DNA of 64,000 bases from Bacillus sp. S/N-304-OC-R1 (lineage in GTDB: Bacteria; Bacillota; Bacilli; Bacillales; Cytobacillaceae), in the NCBI RefSeq assembly GCF_019749375.1, contig NZ_JACWFE010000025.1, positions 1 to 64,000 of the forward strand. Reading direction: 5' to 3'. This document shows, in pieces, positions 46,847-56,864 of the stretch. The translations under genes and the position numbers were made by a program. The notes under the pieces are model-generated. The model ran no database searches and was not told where the DNA came from. It was given only the letters and a program-made list of their open reading frames with translations. Positions within the stretch are counted from its first letter, which is position 1, and each line of letters begins with the position of its first letter.

Positions 46847-47614
46847 TTGTCCAAATATAAAGGATATTTAATTGATTTGGACGGTACTATGTATCGTGGT
46901 TCCGAATTAATTAAAGAGGCTGCTGCGTTTGTAACCCAGCTTCGTGCACGGAATATTCCTTATTTATTCGTCACCAACAATTCTTCCAGAACTCCTGCAC
47001 AAGTAGCAGAAAAACTGCGCAGATTTAAGATTCAAGCCAGTGAGGAGCAGGTGTTTACAACTAGTTTGGCTACTGCCAATTACATATACGAACAGCAGAA
47101 AGATGCTTCGGTATATGTGATCGGAGAGGAAGGAATCAGAACGGCTCTTGAAGAAAAGGGATTCCAATTTGCTGAAGAGCATGCCGATTATGTTGTTATT
47201 GGAATTGATCGCTCGATTAGTTATGAAAAGCTGACAGTTGCTTGTTTAGCAGTGAGAAATGGTGCGACCTTTATTTCAACAAATGGAGATATTGCAATCC
47301 CGACAGAAAGAGGCTTATTACCAGGTAATGGATCATTAACATCTGTTATTACCGTATCGACGCAATCTCAGCCGATTTTTATCGGAAAGCCGGAATCCAT
47401 TATAATGGAACAGGCACTTCAAGTACTTGGAACTAAAAAGGAAGAAACCCTTATGGTAGGGGATAATTATGATACAGACATTTTAGCCGGAATGAATGCA
47501 GGGTTGGATACACTGCTTGTACATACTGGGGTAACGACGAAGGAATTACTTGTAGGATATGAGAAGAAACCGACTTATGTGGTGAATACGCTAGATGAGT
47601 GGGCGTTTTTATAG
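46847..47614 (+). CDS. yutF: HAD superfamily phosphatase YutF (NagD-like)
   Basis: About 255 residues, HAD type IIA. GYLIDLDGTMYRGS holds the nucleophile Asp; FVTNNSSRTP is motif II; GKPESIIMEQAL holds the Lys; MVGDNYDTDILAG is motif IV. Probably a sugar- or nucleotide-phosphate phosphatase; in-vitro p-nitrophenyl phosphatase activity is typical. TTG 46847 follows TAGGAG at 8 bases. It ends the conserved yut block. Confidence 0.9.
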   Translation: MSKYKGYLIDLDGTMYRGSELIKEAAAFVTQLRARNIPYLFVTNNSSRTPAQVAEKLRRFKIQASEEQVFTTSLATANYIYEQQKDASVYVIGEEGIRTALEEKGFQFAEEHADYVVIGIDRSISYEKLTVACLAVRNGATFISTNGDIAIPTERGLLPGNGSLTSVITVSTQSQPIFIGKPESIIMEQALQVLGTKKEETLMVGDNYDTDILAGMNAGLDTLLVHTGVTTKELLVGYEKKPTYVVNTLDEWAFL

Positions 47615-47668
47615 GAATGTAATTATTAAAATTAATATCAGTCTTTAAACGTAACAACGTTTGAAATA

Positions 47669-47700
47669 AAAAGGATGGAAATAGCTCCATCCTTTTTATT
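47669..47700 (+). terminator. Terminator after yutF
   Basis: AAAAAGGATGGA pairs with TCCATCCTTTTT. It marks the border to the EPS locus. Confidence 0.9.
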
Positions 47701-47759
47701 ATGGACACATATGTTTTCTAAAAATAGAATTAAATCTTAATTACAGATAATTAACTATA

Positions 47760-47790
47760 TTGAATAGTATTTCTATTGCATATATATAAT
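47760..47790 (+). promoter_or_regulatory. Candidate promoter of the EPS kinase genes
   Basis: TTGAAT at 47760-47765 with TATATA after 17 bases, or TATAAT (47785-47790) after 19 bases. Confidence 0.45.
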
Positions 47791-47843
47791 ACAAAATTAG
47801 ATTGTTTAAGAGAATATTCAATATTTTATTGGAGGTTTAATTA

Positions 47844-48575
47844 ATGGAGGAACGTATAAAAATTAATGATATTTTAAAAATTATTAAGAAACGCGTAGTA
47901 CTTCTTGTAATAATTGTATCACTTTCAGTTATTGCTACGGGAATCATCAGTTATCAATTTTTAACTCCAATTTACGAAGCTTCTACTCAGCTACTAATCA
48001 ATCAGAAAAATCCAGATCAAGAATCTGGCAAGCTTCTTGATGTGCGTACAAATTTGGAATTAATTAATACGTATAGAGTTATTATTAAATCTCCAGTAAT
48101 TTTAGATAAAGTAAAAGCAGAATTGAACATAGAGAGATCTTTAAAGGAACTGAGTAAACAAATTAGTATATCTAGTGAACAAAATTCACAAGTAGTCACC
48201 ATTTCTGTTCAGGATAAGGAACAAAAAATGGCAGTAGAAATTGCGGATACGATAGCTAATAGGTTTATGAACGAAATAAAAGTAATTATGAATGTTGATA
48301 ATGTAACAATATTATCAAAAGCTAATGAAGAAACAAGCAGAGATCCAATTAAGCCTCGGCCAATTTTAAATATGTTAATTATTTTTATAGCTAGTCTATT
48401 AATTTCTATTGGTCTAATATTTCTTCTAGAATACTTAGACGATACGATTAAATCGGAGCATGATATTAAATCAACATTAGATTTACCAGTATTAGGATCG
48501 ATACCACTAAAATCAGCAAGTGATTTTCAAATAGAAAAAAATAGAAAAATGAAAATAAGAAAAGGGCAGGAGTGA
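47844..48575 (+). CDS. Wzz/CapA-like chain-length determinant and kinase modulator
   Basis: A 243-residue membrane protein with two helices (about 20-42 and 175-195). The extracellular part between them and the Pro-rich segment RDPIKPRPILNM before the second helix are typical of polysaccharide co-polymerases (YwqC, EpsA, CapA). Its cytoplasmic tail activates the adjacent BY-kinase. It overlaps the kinase gene by 4 bases. First gene of the EPS locus. Confidence 0.92.
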   Translation: MEERIKINDILKIIKKRVVLLVIIVSLSVIATGIISYQFLTPIYEASTQLLINQKNPDQESGKLLDVRTNLELINTYRVIIKSPVILDKVKAELNIERSLKELSKQISISSEQNSQVVTISVQDKEQKMAVEIADTIANRFMNEIKVIMNVDNVTILSKANEETSRDPIKPRPILNMLIIFIASLLISIGLIFLLEYLDDTIKSEHDIKSTLDLPVLGSIPLKSASDFQIEKNRKMKIRKGQE

Positions 48576-49273
48576 AAAAAGTGGGACTTTTTACAAAGAA
48601 GGAAAAAATAGATTCAAGAGAAATAATCACAATGAAAAATCCAAAATCGCCAATTTCAGAGCAATACCGAACGATTCGAACAAATATTGAATACTCTAAT
48701 ATTGATCGAGAAAACCGCATGATTATGATTACATCTTCATCTCCTGGTGAAGGCAAAACAGTAACTACAGTCAATTTAGCTATTGTGTTTGCACAACAAG
48801 GAAAAAAAGTTTTGTTAATAGATGCAGATTTTCGAAAACCAAAGGTTCATGAAGTATTTAAGAAAAGTAATATTATTGGATTAACTACAATTCTTATTAA
48901 ACAAACTCCTTTAATGGAAGCAATAAAGGAAACAAAAATTAATAATCTCTACGTTTTGACAAGTGGACCACTTACACCTAACCCTTCAGAACTACTAAGT
49001 TCAAAATCTTTGAGAAATTTATTAGCAGTAATTAGAAAAGAGTTTGATTTTATTATTATTGATACACCTCCAATCCTAGCTGTAACTGATGCTCAAATAC
49101 TTGCTAATCAGTGTGATGGGGTAATTTTGGTAATTAATTATGGTAAGACAAAGTTTGCACAAGCTGAAAAGGCAAAAAACTTATTAATGAATGTAAATGC
49201 AAGGATATTGGGAGTAATACTAAATAAAACAAAAGGGGAACATAACGACGATTATTATTATTATTATAAGTAA
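48572..49273 (+). CDS. BY-type tyrosine kinase (CpsD/CapB/EpsB family)
   Basis: A 233-residue cytoplasmic kinase with Walker A SSPGEGKTVTTVNLA (about residue 53), Walker A' VLLIDADFRKP (about 78) and Walker B FIIIDTPP (about 158). The C-terminus has five consecutive Tyr before the last Lys, the autophosphorylation cluster. It controls polymerisation and export together with the modulator and the PHP phosphatase. GTG start. Confidence 0.94.
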   Translation: MKKVGLFTKKEKIDSREIITMKNPKSPISEQYRTIRTNIEYSNIDRENRMIMITSSSPGEGKTVTTVNLAIVFAQQGKKVLLIDADFRKPKVHEVFKKSNIIGLTTILIKQTPLMEAIKETKINNLYVLTSGPLTPNPSELLSSKSLRNLLAVIRKEFDFIIIDTPPILAVTDAQILANQCDGVILVINYGKTKFAQAEKAKNLLMNVNARILGVILNKTKGEHNDDYYYYYK

Positions 49274-49329
49274 AATTCATCATTATTAAATAATGAAGAG
49301 AATCCTAAAAAAGGAAGGGAGTGAATATA

Positions 49330-50094
49330 GTGATTGATATTCATTGTCATATTCTCCCTGGGATTGATGATGGGGCTAGAGACCTTATCGAAAGTATTGG
49401 AATGGCAAGGCATGCAGCAAGTAAAGGAATAACGACTATTTTTGCAACACCTCATCACAAAAATGGTTGGCATGATAATAAGGCAAACAGAATTCTCGCA
49501 AAAGTTAATATGCTAAATTCAAAGTTAAAGCAAAAAAAAATTCCTGTAAAAATTTTGCCTGGACAAGAACCCCGTATTTATGGCGAGCTTCTTGATGATT
49601 ATAAATCTGGGAAAATATTGACCTTAAATAATAAACATAAATATTTACTAATTGAATTACCGAATTCACATGTACCTGCTTATTCTGAAAAATTATTATT
49701 CAATATTCAATTGGAAGGAATCACCCCCATAATCGTGCATCCAGAAAGAAATATTCAGATAAGGAAGAATCCAGATATTTTACATCAATTGGTTAGGAAT
49801 GGAGCGGCTACACAAATTACTGCATCAAGTCTAACTGGACAGAATGGCAAACAGCTCAAAAAGTTTTCGATTCAATTAATTAAACATAATCTGACTCATT
49901 TTATTGCATCTGACTCCCATCGATTATCTAGAAATTCGTTTAATATAATTGAGGCTTATGATGTATTATACGAGGAATTTGGAAAAGATTATGTTGAATT
50001 ATTTAATTATAATGCAAGTGCACTATTGGAGAGTAAAGGAATAGATCGAAAAGAAGCACTATTGATCAAAAAAAATAAATGGTTCTATTTATAA
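49330..50094 (+). CDS. PHP-family protein-tyrosine phosphatase (CpsB/YwqE type)
   Basis: About 254 residues. The N-terminal IDIHCHILPGIDDG is the metal-binding HxH of the PHP fold; TPHHKNGWH, HPERN and SDSHR supply other metal ligands. It dephosphorylates the Tyr cluster of the BY-kinase. GTG at 49330 fits GGGAG; an upstream GTG at 49321 is inside the ribosome site. A strong terminator follows. Confidence 0.92.
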   Translation: MIDIHCHILPGIDDGARDLIESIGMARHAASKGITTIFATPHHKNGWHDNKANRILAKVNMLNSKLKQKKIPVKILPGQEPRIYGELLDDYKSGKILTLNNKHKYLLIELPNSHVPAYSEKLLFNIQLEGITPIIVHPERNIQIRKNPDILHQLVRNGAATQITASSLTGQNGKQLKKFSIQLIKHNLTHFIASDSHRLSRNSFNIIEAYDVLYEEFGKDYVELFNYNASALLESKGIDRKEALLIKKNKWFYL

Positions 50095-50095
50095 A

Positions 50096-50157
50096 ATCGT
50101 CTACATTTGTAAATTGGTTGTTCATACAACGATTTACAAATGTAGGCGATTTTTTTG
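50096..50157 (+). terminator. Strong terminator after the phosphatase gene
   Basis: A 19-bp stem (ATCGTCTACATTTGTAAAT with its complement ending TGTAGGCGAT, one G:U), then TTTTTTT. It ends the first EPS transcription unit unless antitermination occurs. Confidence 0.95.
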
Positions 50158-50679
50158 ATAAAAAATATATGGGATGTGCACAAAAAGGGTTTTGTTAATT
50201 TTTTGGACAGCCTATTTTAAAAAAATTATTGAAACAAAATCAAATAAAGGGAATAGTCTGTATGTAATGGATCTTGATTCACACAAATTATTTATTCAGA
50301 GCTAATTATAGTACTTTCGGCGAAAATAATACTAACTAATGGATAGATGAGAAATTCGCTCTTATTGTTTTTTAGAATAATTATACCCATTTTTTTGTTT
50401 AAAATAACAAAAATATCGTTTCTGTTCATTAGAAATAATAAAAAGTGCGTTAACTAAATAAAATAAATAGATTTATTATAGCCTTTACAACTAAGGAAAA
50501 TTATTTATGTTAGTTCAATTGAATGAAAAGTTCTTAAATGAGGGATAGAGCCATATTTTAAATAGGAAGGATTTCCTAACACATTCAAAAAAATTAGATG
50601 TCTTTTGCTAATGTAAAATACCTAATTTTTCATGTAGGGCCACTTTTGGATGTTCGATTTTAGTGACTAGCTATTTTCA
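50158..50679. other. AT-rich gap without a gene
   Basis: About 520 bases with no open frame of note. I see only a short hairpin, TAGGAAGGATTTCCTA, near 50560. A promoter for the downstream EPS genes is expected here or inside the next element, but no convincing match was found. The rest is unexplained. Confidence 0.5.
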
Positions 50680-50800
50680 TAGGGTGATGTTTCCTTACCC
50701 TTATCAATGGATTCACTCGATCATACTGTGGGTTGAAAGACCTTAGATGCAAGTCGTCGAAAGTGTGGTGTGAGGACGGGTTAGATGCCCATTTTTGTTT
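50680..50800 (+). promoter_or_regulatory. Structured RNA leader, possible EAR (eps-associated) element
   Basis: Hairpins: AGGGT/ACCCT (50681, 50697). CTC/GAG (50716, 50772) and CATACT/AGTGTG (50722, 50762) enclose GGTT-GAAA-GACC (50731-50742), a GNRA-capped stem. Then GGG/CCC (50778, 50788). This is a compact, relatively GC-rich island in an AT-rich gap 40-160 bases before gtaB in an EPS locus. The EAR antitermination RNA of Bacillales lies in such a place. The match to the EAR family is by context and structure, not verified. Confidence 0.5.
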
Positions 50801-50843
50801 ATGTTTATGAGCTTTTAACTGTGCAAGAAAGGGTGAAAAGTAA

Positions 50844-51728
50844 ATGGAAAAAGTGCGTAAAGCAATAATACCAGCAGCTGGGCTAGGAACAAGGTTTTTA
50901 CCTGTAACAAAGGCAATGCCAAAAGAAATGTTGCCAATCGTTGATAAACCAACTATTCAATATATTGTCGAAGAAGCGGTTGCTTCAGGCATCGAAGACA
51001 TCATTATCGTTACAGGGAAGGGAAAACGTTCCATTGAAGACCATTTTGATAATGCTTTCGAGCTTGAATACAACTTAATGGAAAAAAATAAATTCGAATT
51101 ACTAGAAAAGGTTCAAGCCCCTTCCAAAGTAGATATTCACTATATTAGACAAAAGGAACCAAAAGGTTTAGGCCATGCGGTGTGGTGCGCGAGAAAATTT
51201 GTTGGTGATGAGCCTTTCGCAGTATTATTGGGCGATGATATTATACAAGCCAAAACTCCTTGTCTAAAACAGTTAATGAATGAGTACGAAAAAACGCAAT
51301 CGTCAATCATTGGTGTACAAACTGTGTCTGATAATGAAACTCACCGTTATGGAATTGTAGCCCCATGTAACAAAATAGGCAGGCGTTATGAGGTTTTAAG
51401 TTTCGTTGAAAAACCTGTAAAAGGAACAGCTCCATCTAACTTAGCGATAATGGGCAGATACATTTTAACCCCTGAGATTTTCAATTTTTTAGAAAAACAA
51501 GAAATTGGAGCAGGTGGGGAAATCCAGCTAACTGATGCCATTCAAAAATTAAACGAAATTCAAAAAGTATTTGCTTATGACTTTGATGGAAAAAGATATG
51601 ATGTAGGAGAGAAAATTGGATTTATCTTAACAACTATTGAATTTGCTTTGCAAAACGATGAGTTAAAGGATGAAGTAATAACATATTTGAAAAAAATCAT
51701 CGAGAACAAGTATACAACTTTGGGGTGA
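50844..51728 (+). CDS. gtaB: UTP-glucose-1-phosphate uridylyltransferase
   Basis: A 294-residue nucleotidyltransferase that makes UDP-glucose. [20 protein letters not shown] (residue 8 on) is the nucleotide-binding signature; [25 protein letters not shown] is the next conserved region, and FVEKPVKG is the sugar-binding block. UDP-glucose would feed the EPS glycosyltransferases. The end overlaps the next gene region by the GGGGTGA ribosome site. Confidence 0.94.
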   Translation: MEKVRKAIIPAAGLGTRFLPVTKAMPKEMLPIVDKPTIQYIVEEAVASGIEDIIIVTGKGKRSIEDHFDNAFELEYNLMEKNKFELLEKVQAPSKVDIHYIRQKEPKGLGHAVWCARKFVGDEPFAVLLGDDIIQAKTPCLKQLMNEYEKTQSSIIGVQTVSDNETHRYGIVAPCNKIGRRYEVLSFVEKPVKGTAPSNLAIMGRYILTPEIFNFLEKQEIGAGGEIQLTDAIQKLNEIQKVFAYDFDGKRYDVGEKIGFILTTIEFALQNDELKDEVITYLKKIIENKYTTLG

Positions 51729-51733
51729 ATGAC

Positions 51734-52426
51734 TTGCTGAAACAAAATAAATTGGCTGAAGCTGATTTTAATAATAAGTCATTAGAGGAGGTTGGAAAAT
51801 GTAACAGTAGCCTCCTATACCATTTCACAAAAAGGATAATTGATATTGTTGGATCAATATTTGGCATTATTTTAACTTTGCCGTTCATTATAGTCTTTTC
51901 AGTTTTTTATCTTTTTGGTAAAAATAAAGGTCCAATGTTTTTTAAACAGGAGAGAATCGGGAAAAACGGTAAAAAATTTATAATATATAAATTTCGATCC
52001 ATGGTTATTGATGCAGAAAATAAGTTAAAAGAAAATGAAGTTCTTTATCAAAAGTACTTGCGAAATAACTTTAAAATAGAACCAAGCGAAGATCCGAGGG
52101 TTACAAAATTTGGAATATTTATAAGGAAAACGAGTATAGATGAATTACCACAATTTTTTAATGTATTAAAAGGTGATATGAGCTTAGTTGGCCCAAGACC
52201 TGTAGTTTTAGAAGAGTTAAACAAATATAAAGATAGAAAAAAGGAGTTTCTTTCTGTAAAACCTGGAATGACAGGTTATTGGCAAGCAAGCGGGAGAAGT
52301 GAAGTGGGATACCCTGAACGTGTCAATATTGAACTGTATTATGTTTTTAATAAAACTATATTACTAGATATAAAAATCATTATTAAGACAGTAATTCAAG
52401 TTATTTTTAGAAAAGGAGCCTATTAA
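51734..52426 (+). CDS. Initiating sugar-phosphate transferase (EpsL/WcaJ-like)
   Basis: About 230 residues. One membrane hairpin (residues about 38-60) follows the family KRIIDIVGSIFGII start. Then FFKQERIGKNGKKFIIYKF and TSIDELPQFFNVLKGDMSLV, and GPRPV and GMTGYWQASGRS. These enzymes put the first sugar-1-phosphate on undecaprenyl phosphate. TTG 51734 after GGGGTGA is chosen; GTG 51725 is an alternative. Confidence 0.92.
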   Translation: MLKQNKLAEADFNNKSLEEVGKCNSSLLYHFTKRIIDIVGSIFGIILTLPFIIVFSVFYLFGKNKGPMFFKQERIGKNGKKFIIYKFRSMVIDAENKLKENEVLYQKYLRNNFKIEPSEDPRVTKFGIFIRKTSIDELPQFFNVLKGDMSLVGPRPVVLEELNKYKDRKKEFLSVKPGMTGYWQASGRSEVGYPERVNIELYYVFNKTILLDIKIIIKTVIQVIFRKGAY

Positions 52427-52459
52427 ATAAATGGATTTTGACAATAAAAAGGTGGAGCA

Positions 52460-53581
52460 ATGGTCATTTATTTTTTATTATCCATTACGCTATTATACGG
52501 TCTATTTCTTTCAAGAGTGACAGTTGTACGGAATATTAACACGAGCAGCAATGAATTTTATGTAGCTCGAAGTAACATTACATTATTTTTTTGGTTTATG
52601 ATTCTGTTAGGACTGGCAGCCTTTAAAGGTGTAGAGGTTGGCGTAGATTATCCAATGTATTATAGTTTTTTCCTTAATAAAGCATATATTGACCTGCTGG
52701 AACCTGGTGTCAGTTTTATATATGAATTGGCAGTTAAATATGATAACTTTTATGTCTTTTCTGTTAGTGTTTATTTCGCTTTTCTCTTTTTTATTTTTTT
52801 AGGTATAAAGAAGAATCTTCCTAATTATTTAATTAGCTTATTATTTTTTATTCTGACATATACGTATTTGAATAGTTATAACCAAATACGTCAAATGATC
52901 GCTGTCTCTATTATTTTTTGTTTCGTGAATTATTTACTTACAAATAATAAGGGAGATAGACTAAAGTATATAATCGTTATTTTCTTAGCACTTTTATTTC
53001 ATAATAGTGTTATTTTTACTATTTTACTTTTCTTCATACCTAAGAAAAAGTTTAATAGTAAGCTAGTTATTCCTTTATTTTTATTGACAATTGTTCTATA
53101 TTTTCTACCAGGATTTAAGAATATGGTAGGGGACATAATTATTAATATCTCCGGAATATACGCAGAAAAGTACACAACAAATTTAGACTTCTTTTTTGAA
53201 GTAAATAAAGACAAAGGTATATTGCAATTAATCCCCGTTATTATTCAGATGATCATCGTTTCGATTTCCTTATATTTTCCTGAAGATGAAAAGGATTTAA
53301 AAATTAATTATAAGCTGTACCACTTTAGTACAAATCTTGTTATTGTGAATTTGTGGTTATACTCTTTAGCAGGTATTGAGGCTATTGATCGAATACAAAT
53401 ATACTTTTCATGCTTTAACTTATATTATTATCCTATTTTGATTCACCTTTTACTGAATAGTAAAAGGAGGTTTCATGGCCTATTTGTCATATTAATTGCT
53501 GGTTTTTGGATATTATATTTTGCGTTGAGGCTTTATATCAATATAGCTGGTGTTGTGCCATATCGTTTATTTATCAGCTAA
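52460..53581 (+). CDS. EpsG family EPS polymerase-like membrane protein
   Basis: A 373-residue protein with ten or so hydrophobic segments. NSYNQIRQMIAVSIIFCFVNY around residue 140 is the EpsG-family signature, and GVEVGVDYPMYY precedes it. Probably the Wzy-like polymerase that joins repeating units at the outer face. It starts 33 bases after the transferase. Confidence 0.82.
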   Translation: MVIYFLLSITLLYGLFLSRVTVVRNINTSSNEFYVARSNITLFFWFMILLGLAAFKGVEVGVDYPMYYSFFLNKAYIDLLEPGVSFIYELAVKYDNFYVFSVSVYFAFLFFIFLGIKKNLPNYLISLLFFILTYTYLNSYNQIRQMIAVSIIFCFVNYLLTNNKGDRLKYIIVIFLALLFHNSVIFTILLFFIPKKKFNSKLVIPLFLLTIVLYFLPGFKNMVGDIIINISGIYAEKYTTNLDFFFEVNKDKGILQLIPVIIQMIIVSISLYFPEDEKDLKINYKLYHFSTNLVIVNLWLYSLAGIEAIDRIQIYFSCFNLYYYPILIHLLLNSKRRFHGLFVILIAGFWILYFALRLYINIAGVVPYRLFIS

Positions 53582-53603
53582 TTTGTAGTTGAGGAGAGAT
53601 GAT

Positions 53604-54605
53604 GTGAACGGACTTAGTCTAATCATACCAATCTATAACGTTCAGGATTATCTTGAAGATTGTTTACAATCCGTTGTTAAAAGCATGGGGAATTATTCGG
53701 ATATCCAAGTAATCCTTGTGAATGATGGATCAAAAGATCAGTCTGGAGATATTGCTAAAGGATTTGCTAATCAACATCCACATTTTTTCTATGTATGTAA
53801 AGAAAACGGAGGATTATCAGATGCAAGAAATTATGGACTTCAATATGTGCAATATAATTATGTAACCTTTATAGATAGTGATGATTATATCGCAGAGAAT
53901 TATTTTTCTGAAGTTTTTGAAGCATTAAAAAGCCAGCCAGACATGATTATATTTGATTGGATGGATGTTGGTGAAGATAACTACACCAATCTTATAAAGG
54001 GGATAGAGTTTCCTAAAGAGTTATGGACAGTACAGCCAAGTGCGTGGAATAAAGTGTATAAGACAAGTCTATTTAATGAAGTGAAATTCCCAAAAGGAAA
54101 GATTTATGAGGATGTTGGTACCATTTATAAAATACTTTTATATGTTGATAATTATATTTATATCAATAAACCTTTATATAAGTATAGAAAAAATCGGAAA
54201 GGCAGTATCCTTACAACAATCTCACCAAAAGTAAATGACATCTATGATGCTTTAGAGGATACTTATTCTTTTTACCAGACGAAAAATGCACTCTCAGTAA
54301 TGAATAATGAAGGGCTATGCTATCAATTTGTAAAAATTTTAATGTGGTCGAATATGTACCGGCAATTGAAATATTATAAATTAAATTTTGTCGGTTTTTA
54401 TAAAAAAATGAAATTAACTAGAATTTTAGTTTATAGCTTTTTTGATAATTGGAAAACTAATTATTTCTTATTAAATAATACTGATTACTTCACTAACAGA
54501 TTTGGAGAAAACTATATTGAAAGAATAGATAATATCGGTAAGGGGTTTATTGCTACTGCATATACGATACTTATTCTTATAGTTAGAAATATTGGTAAAA
54601 GATGA
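53604..54605 (+). CDS. Glycosyltransferase family 2
   Basis: About 333 residues, a GT-A enzyme. LSLIIPIYNVQDYLEDCL opens the fold; VNDGSKDQSG and FIDSDDYI (the DxD-type motif) are present. Donor and acceptor are unknown. GTG 53604 has GAGGAGAG 5-6 bases before it; an in-frame TTG at 53589 lies upstream of that site. C-terminal third is less conserved, with a hydrophobic segment at the very end. Confidence 0.9.
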   Translation: MNGLSLIIPIYNVQDYLEDCLQSVVKSMGNYSDIQVILVNDGSKDQSGDIAKGFANQHPHFFYVCKENGGLSDARNYGLQYVQYNYVTFIDSDDYIAENYFSEVFEALKSQPDMIIFDWMDVGEDNYTNLIKGIEFPKELWTVQPSAWNKVYKTSLFNEVKFPKGKIYEDVGTIYKILLYVDNYIYINKPLYKYRKNRKGSILTTISPKVNDIYDALEDTYSFYQTKNALSVMNNEGLCYQFVKILMWSNMYRQLKYYKLNFVGFYKKMKLTRILVYSFFDNWKTNYFLLNNTDYFTNRFGENYIERIDNIGKGFIATAYTILILIVRNIGKR

Positions 54606-54619
54606 ACGGAGAATCTTTA

Positions 54620-55735
54620 GTGACAAAGATAAAAATATTATTTATTATGCAGAGCCTCCAAGGAGGAGGAGCCGAAAGGGTAACACTAGACTTAATAAGG
54701 AATTTAAATCATAAGTATTTCGAGTCTACCATATTAGTAGTAAATTATTTTGGTGATTTAATATATTCAATACCTGAAAATGTAAATATTATAAAAGTTC
54801 TCACTGAAAGAGAAAAAACAATTTTCCATCCTATTAAAGTTATTACGGAAGTAAAAAGAGCTGCTGAAAATGTGGATTTGGTTATTGGTTCATTAGAAAT
54901 GACTCCTACTTATTTATCTTCTATTGCCTCAGCCTTAACAAAGAAGCCAGCAATAGGATGGGTACACACAGATGTACAAAAACATCCAAAGACAAATAAT
55001 AAAATTCATAAGTTTCTCATAAGCAAGTTTTATACAAAATTAAAGGTGATCGTAGCGGTTTCAAATGGAGCAAAAGACTCATTTCAGAAAATGTTCCCAA
55101 AGCTTAAAGTTCCAGTAAAACGAATTTATAATCCAATTAGAATTGAAGAAATAGAGCGAATGCAGAATGAAAAGAATGATGTGGATGAAATAAAGGAACC
55201 AATCATTTTAGGCTCAGGCAGATTGATAGATGTGAAGGGCTTTGATGTCCTTATTAAAGCTCATGAATATTTGTTGGAAAATAACGTAAAAAACAAATTA
55301 CTTATATTAGGAGAAGGGGAACAAAGAGAATTCCTGGAAAAATTGACTCATGAATTAAACGTAAATAATAGTGTGATCTTCAAAGGATTTGTTGATAATC
55401 CTTACAAATATATGCGTTCCGCTAGTGTGTTTGTTTTAAGTTCGAGGTATGAAGGCTTTTCAGTAGTGATCGCTGAAGCCTTATCATTAGGCATTCCAGT
55501 TGTATCAACAGATTGTCGAAGTGGACCAGCTGAAATATTAGGGGACGGAAAATTCGGACTATTATCTCCTGTAAATGATTATAAAGCATTAGCTATGAAT
55601 ATTATGAAAACATTAAAAACAGAACAAAATGACACGAGTAAAGAGATGAGAAAGAAACGAGCGTATGATTTTTCTTATGAAAAAATTATTCCCGAGTTTG
55701 AAGATTTATTTTTTTCTACAATAGAAAAAAAATGA
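54620..55735 (+). CDS. Glycosyltransferase family 4
   Basis: About 371 residues, a GT-B enzyme. LQGGGAERVTLDLIRNL at the N-terminus and SSRYEGFSVVIAEALSLGIP with the ExxxxxxxE motif near residue 275 are clear. ATG 54602 overlaps the stop of the preceding gene, but CGGAG lies just before GTG 54620, which gives a normal family start (KIKILFIMQS). Donor unknown. Confidence 0.9.
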   Translation: MTKIKILFIMQSLQGGGAERVTLDLIRNLNHKYFESTILVVNYFGDLIYSIPENVNIIKVLTEREKTIFHPIKVITEVKRAAENVDLVIGSLEMTPTYLSSIASALTKKPAIGWVHTDVQKHPKTNNKIHKFLISKFYTKLKVIVAVSNGAKDSFQKMFPKLKVPVKRIYNPIRIEEIERMQNEKNDVDEIKEPIILGSGRLIDVKGFDVLIKAHEYLLENNVKNKLLILGEGEQREFLEKLTHELNVNNSVIFKGFVDNPYKYMRSASVFVLSSRYEGFSVVIAEALSLGIPVVSTDCRSGPAEILGDGKFGLLSPVNDYKALAMNIMKTLKTEQNDTSKEMRKKRAYDFSYEKIIPEFEDLFFSTIEKK

Positions 55736-55796
55736 GTAATCTTACTTTATAAAATATCACTTAACGTATTAAACTTTCTCTCAAAAGTGGTGAACA

Positions 55797-56819
55797 ATGG
55801 TGAAGCATCCAAAAGTGAGTATTATCATTCCTGTATATAATAGCGAAAAGTTCTTAATTAATTGTCTCGATAGTGTTGTAAATCAAACATTTAATGATGT
55901 TGAAATTATCGTCATAAATGATGGTTCTACAGATGGGAGTTTAAAAATATTAGAATATTATGCAGGGGAATATTCGAAAATAATACTCCTGGATCAAGAT
56001 AATGTAGGATACTCATCGACAGTAAACCGTGGCTTGAATATTGCCAATGGGGACTACATTGCCTTTGTTGATGGGGACGATTACATTGAATTGGATATGA
56101 TTGAGATTTTATACAAAGAGGCCGCAGCAAATGATTTAGATTTAGCTGTGTGCAATTGGGATAGAGTTGATGCGTATGGGAACTTTCTTAGCTACAACGA
56201 TCATTCACAGTTTGATAATAAATTTCTTACTAAAAAAGAAGTTATTCGCGAATTCTTTCTAAATGGTAAAGAAATGATTGAAGGTTATACATGGAATAAA
56301 CTCATAAAACGCAGTTTACTAAACGATTTTAATATTAGATTTCCGAAAATTAACTATTCAGACATACCAACTATGTTTAAAGTTTTAACAAAGGTCAATA
56401 AATGCAAATACATTAATAAACCCTTATATCATTATGTACAAAATCATACATCAATTTCACATACAATAAATGCAAATAATGCAAAAGGGTTTATAAACGC
56501 TGTCCAAATGATTAATAGCATATTACTTGAGGAAAATTTAATGTTAGATTTCGAAGATGCCTATTTTGTATACAAGAGTAATGCGTTTTTTTCAGAATAT
56601 AGTGTTTATAGGGAGCAGATGAAAAGTTCAAAAGAAGTACAAAGTCTTTTTAAAGGAATATTACAGCCAATAACGATAAAAAAATGCATCTCACTAAATA
56701 AAATAGTCAATATTAAGCTATTAATAAAGGTGTGTTTATATAAAACGGGGCTTTTGAGGATTTTTTTGTTTACCTATCATAAATATAAAAAAAAATTAAA
56801 ACAATCCCACTATGGATAA
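55797..56819 (+). CDS. Glycosyltransferase family 2
   Basis: A 340-residue GT-A enzyme with VSIIIPVYNSEKFLINCL, INDGSTDGSL and AFVDGDDYIEL motifs. It shares its fold, and some of the middle part (ETWNKLIKRSLLND / SAWNKVYKTSLFNE type), with the GT2 at 53.6 kb, so the two may be paralogues. Donor unknown. Confidence 0.9.
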   Translation: MVKHPKVSIIIPVYNSEKFLINCLDSVVNQTFNDVEIIVINDGSTDGSLKILEYYAGEYSKIILLDQDNVGYSSTVNRGLNIANGDYIAFVDGDDYIELDMIEILYKEAAANDLDLAVCNWDRVDAYGNFLSYNDHSQFDNKFLTKKEVIREFFLNGKEMIEGYTWNKLIKRSLLNDFNIRFPKINYSDIPTMFKVLTKVNKCKYINKPLYHYVQNHTSISHTINANNAKGFINAVQMINSILLEENLMLDFEDAYFVYKSNAFFSEYSVYREQMKSSKEVQSLFKGILQPITIKKCISLNKIVNIKLLIKVCLYKTGLLRIFLFTYHKYKKKLKQSHYG

Positions 56820-56864
56820 CCCCAAATACCTTTAAATTAATAAATGAATGGAGAATCTATAAAT

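Noticed and set aside
50158-50679. A small gene in the EPS gap
   Set aside because: No frame has both a ribosome binding site and more than a few dozen codons; stops are frequent in all frames.
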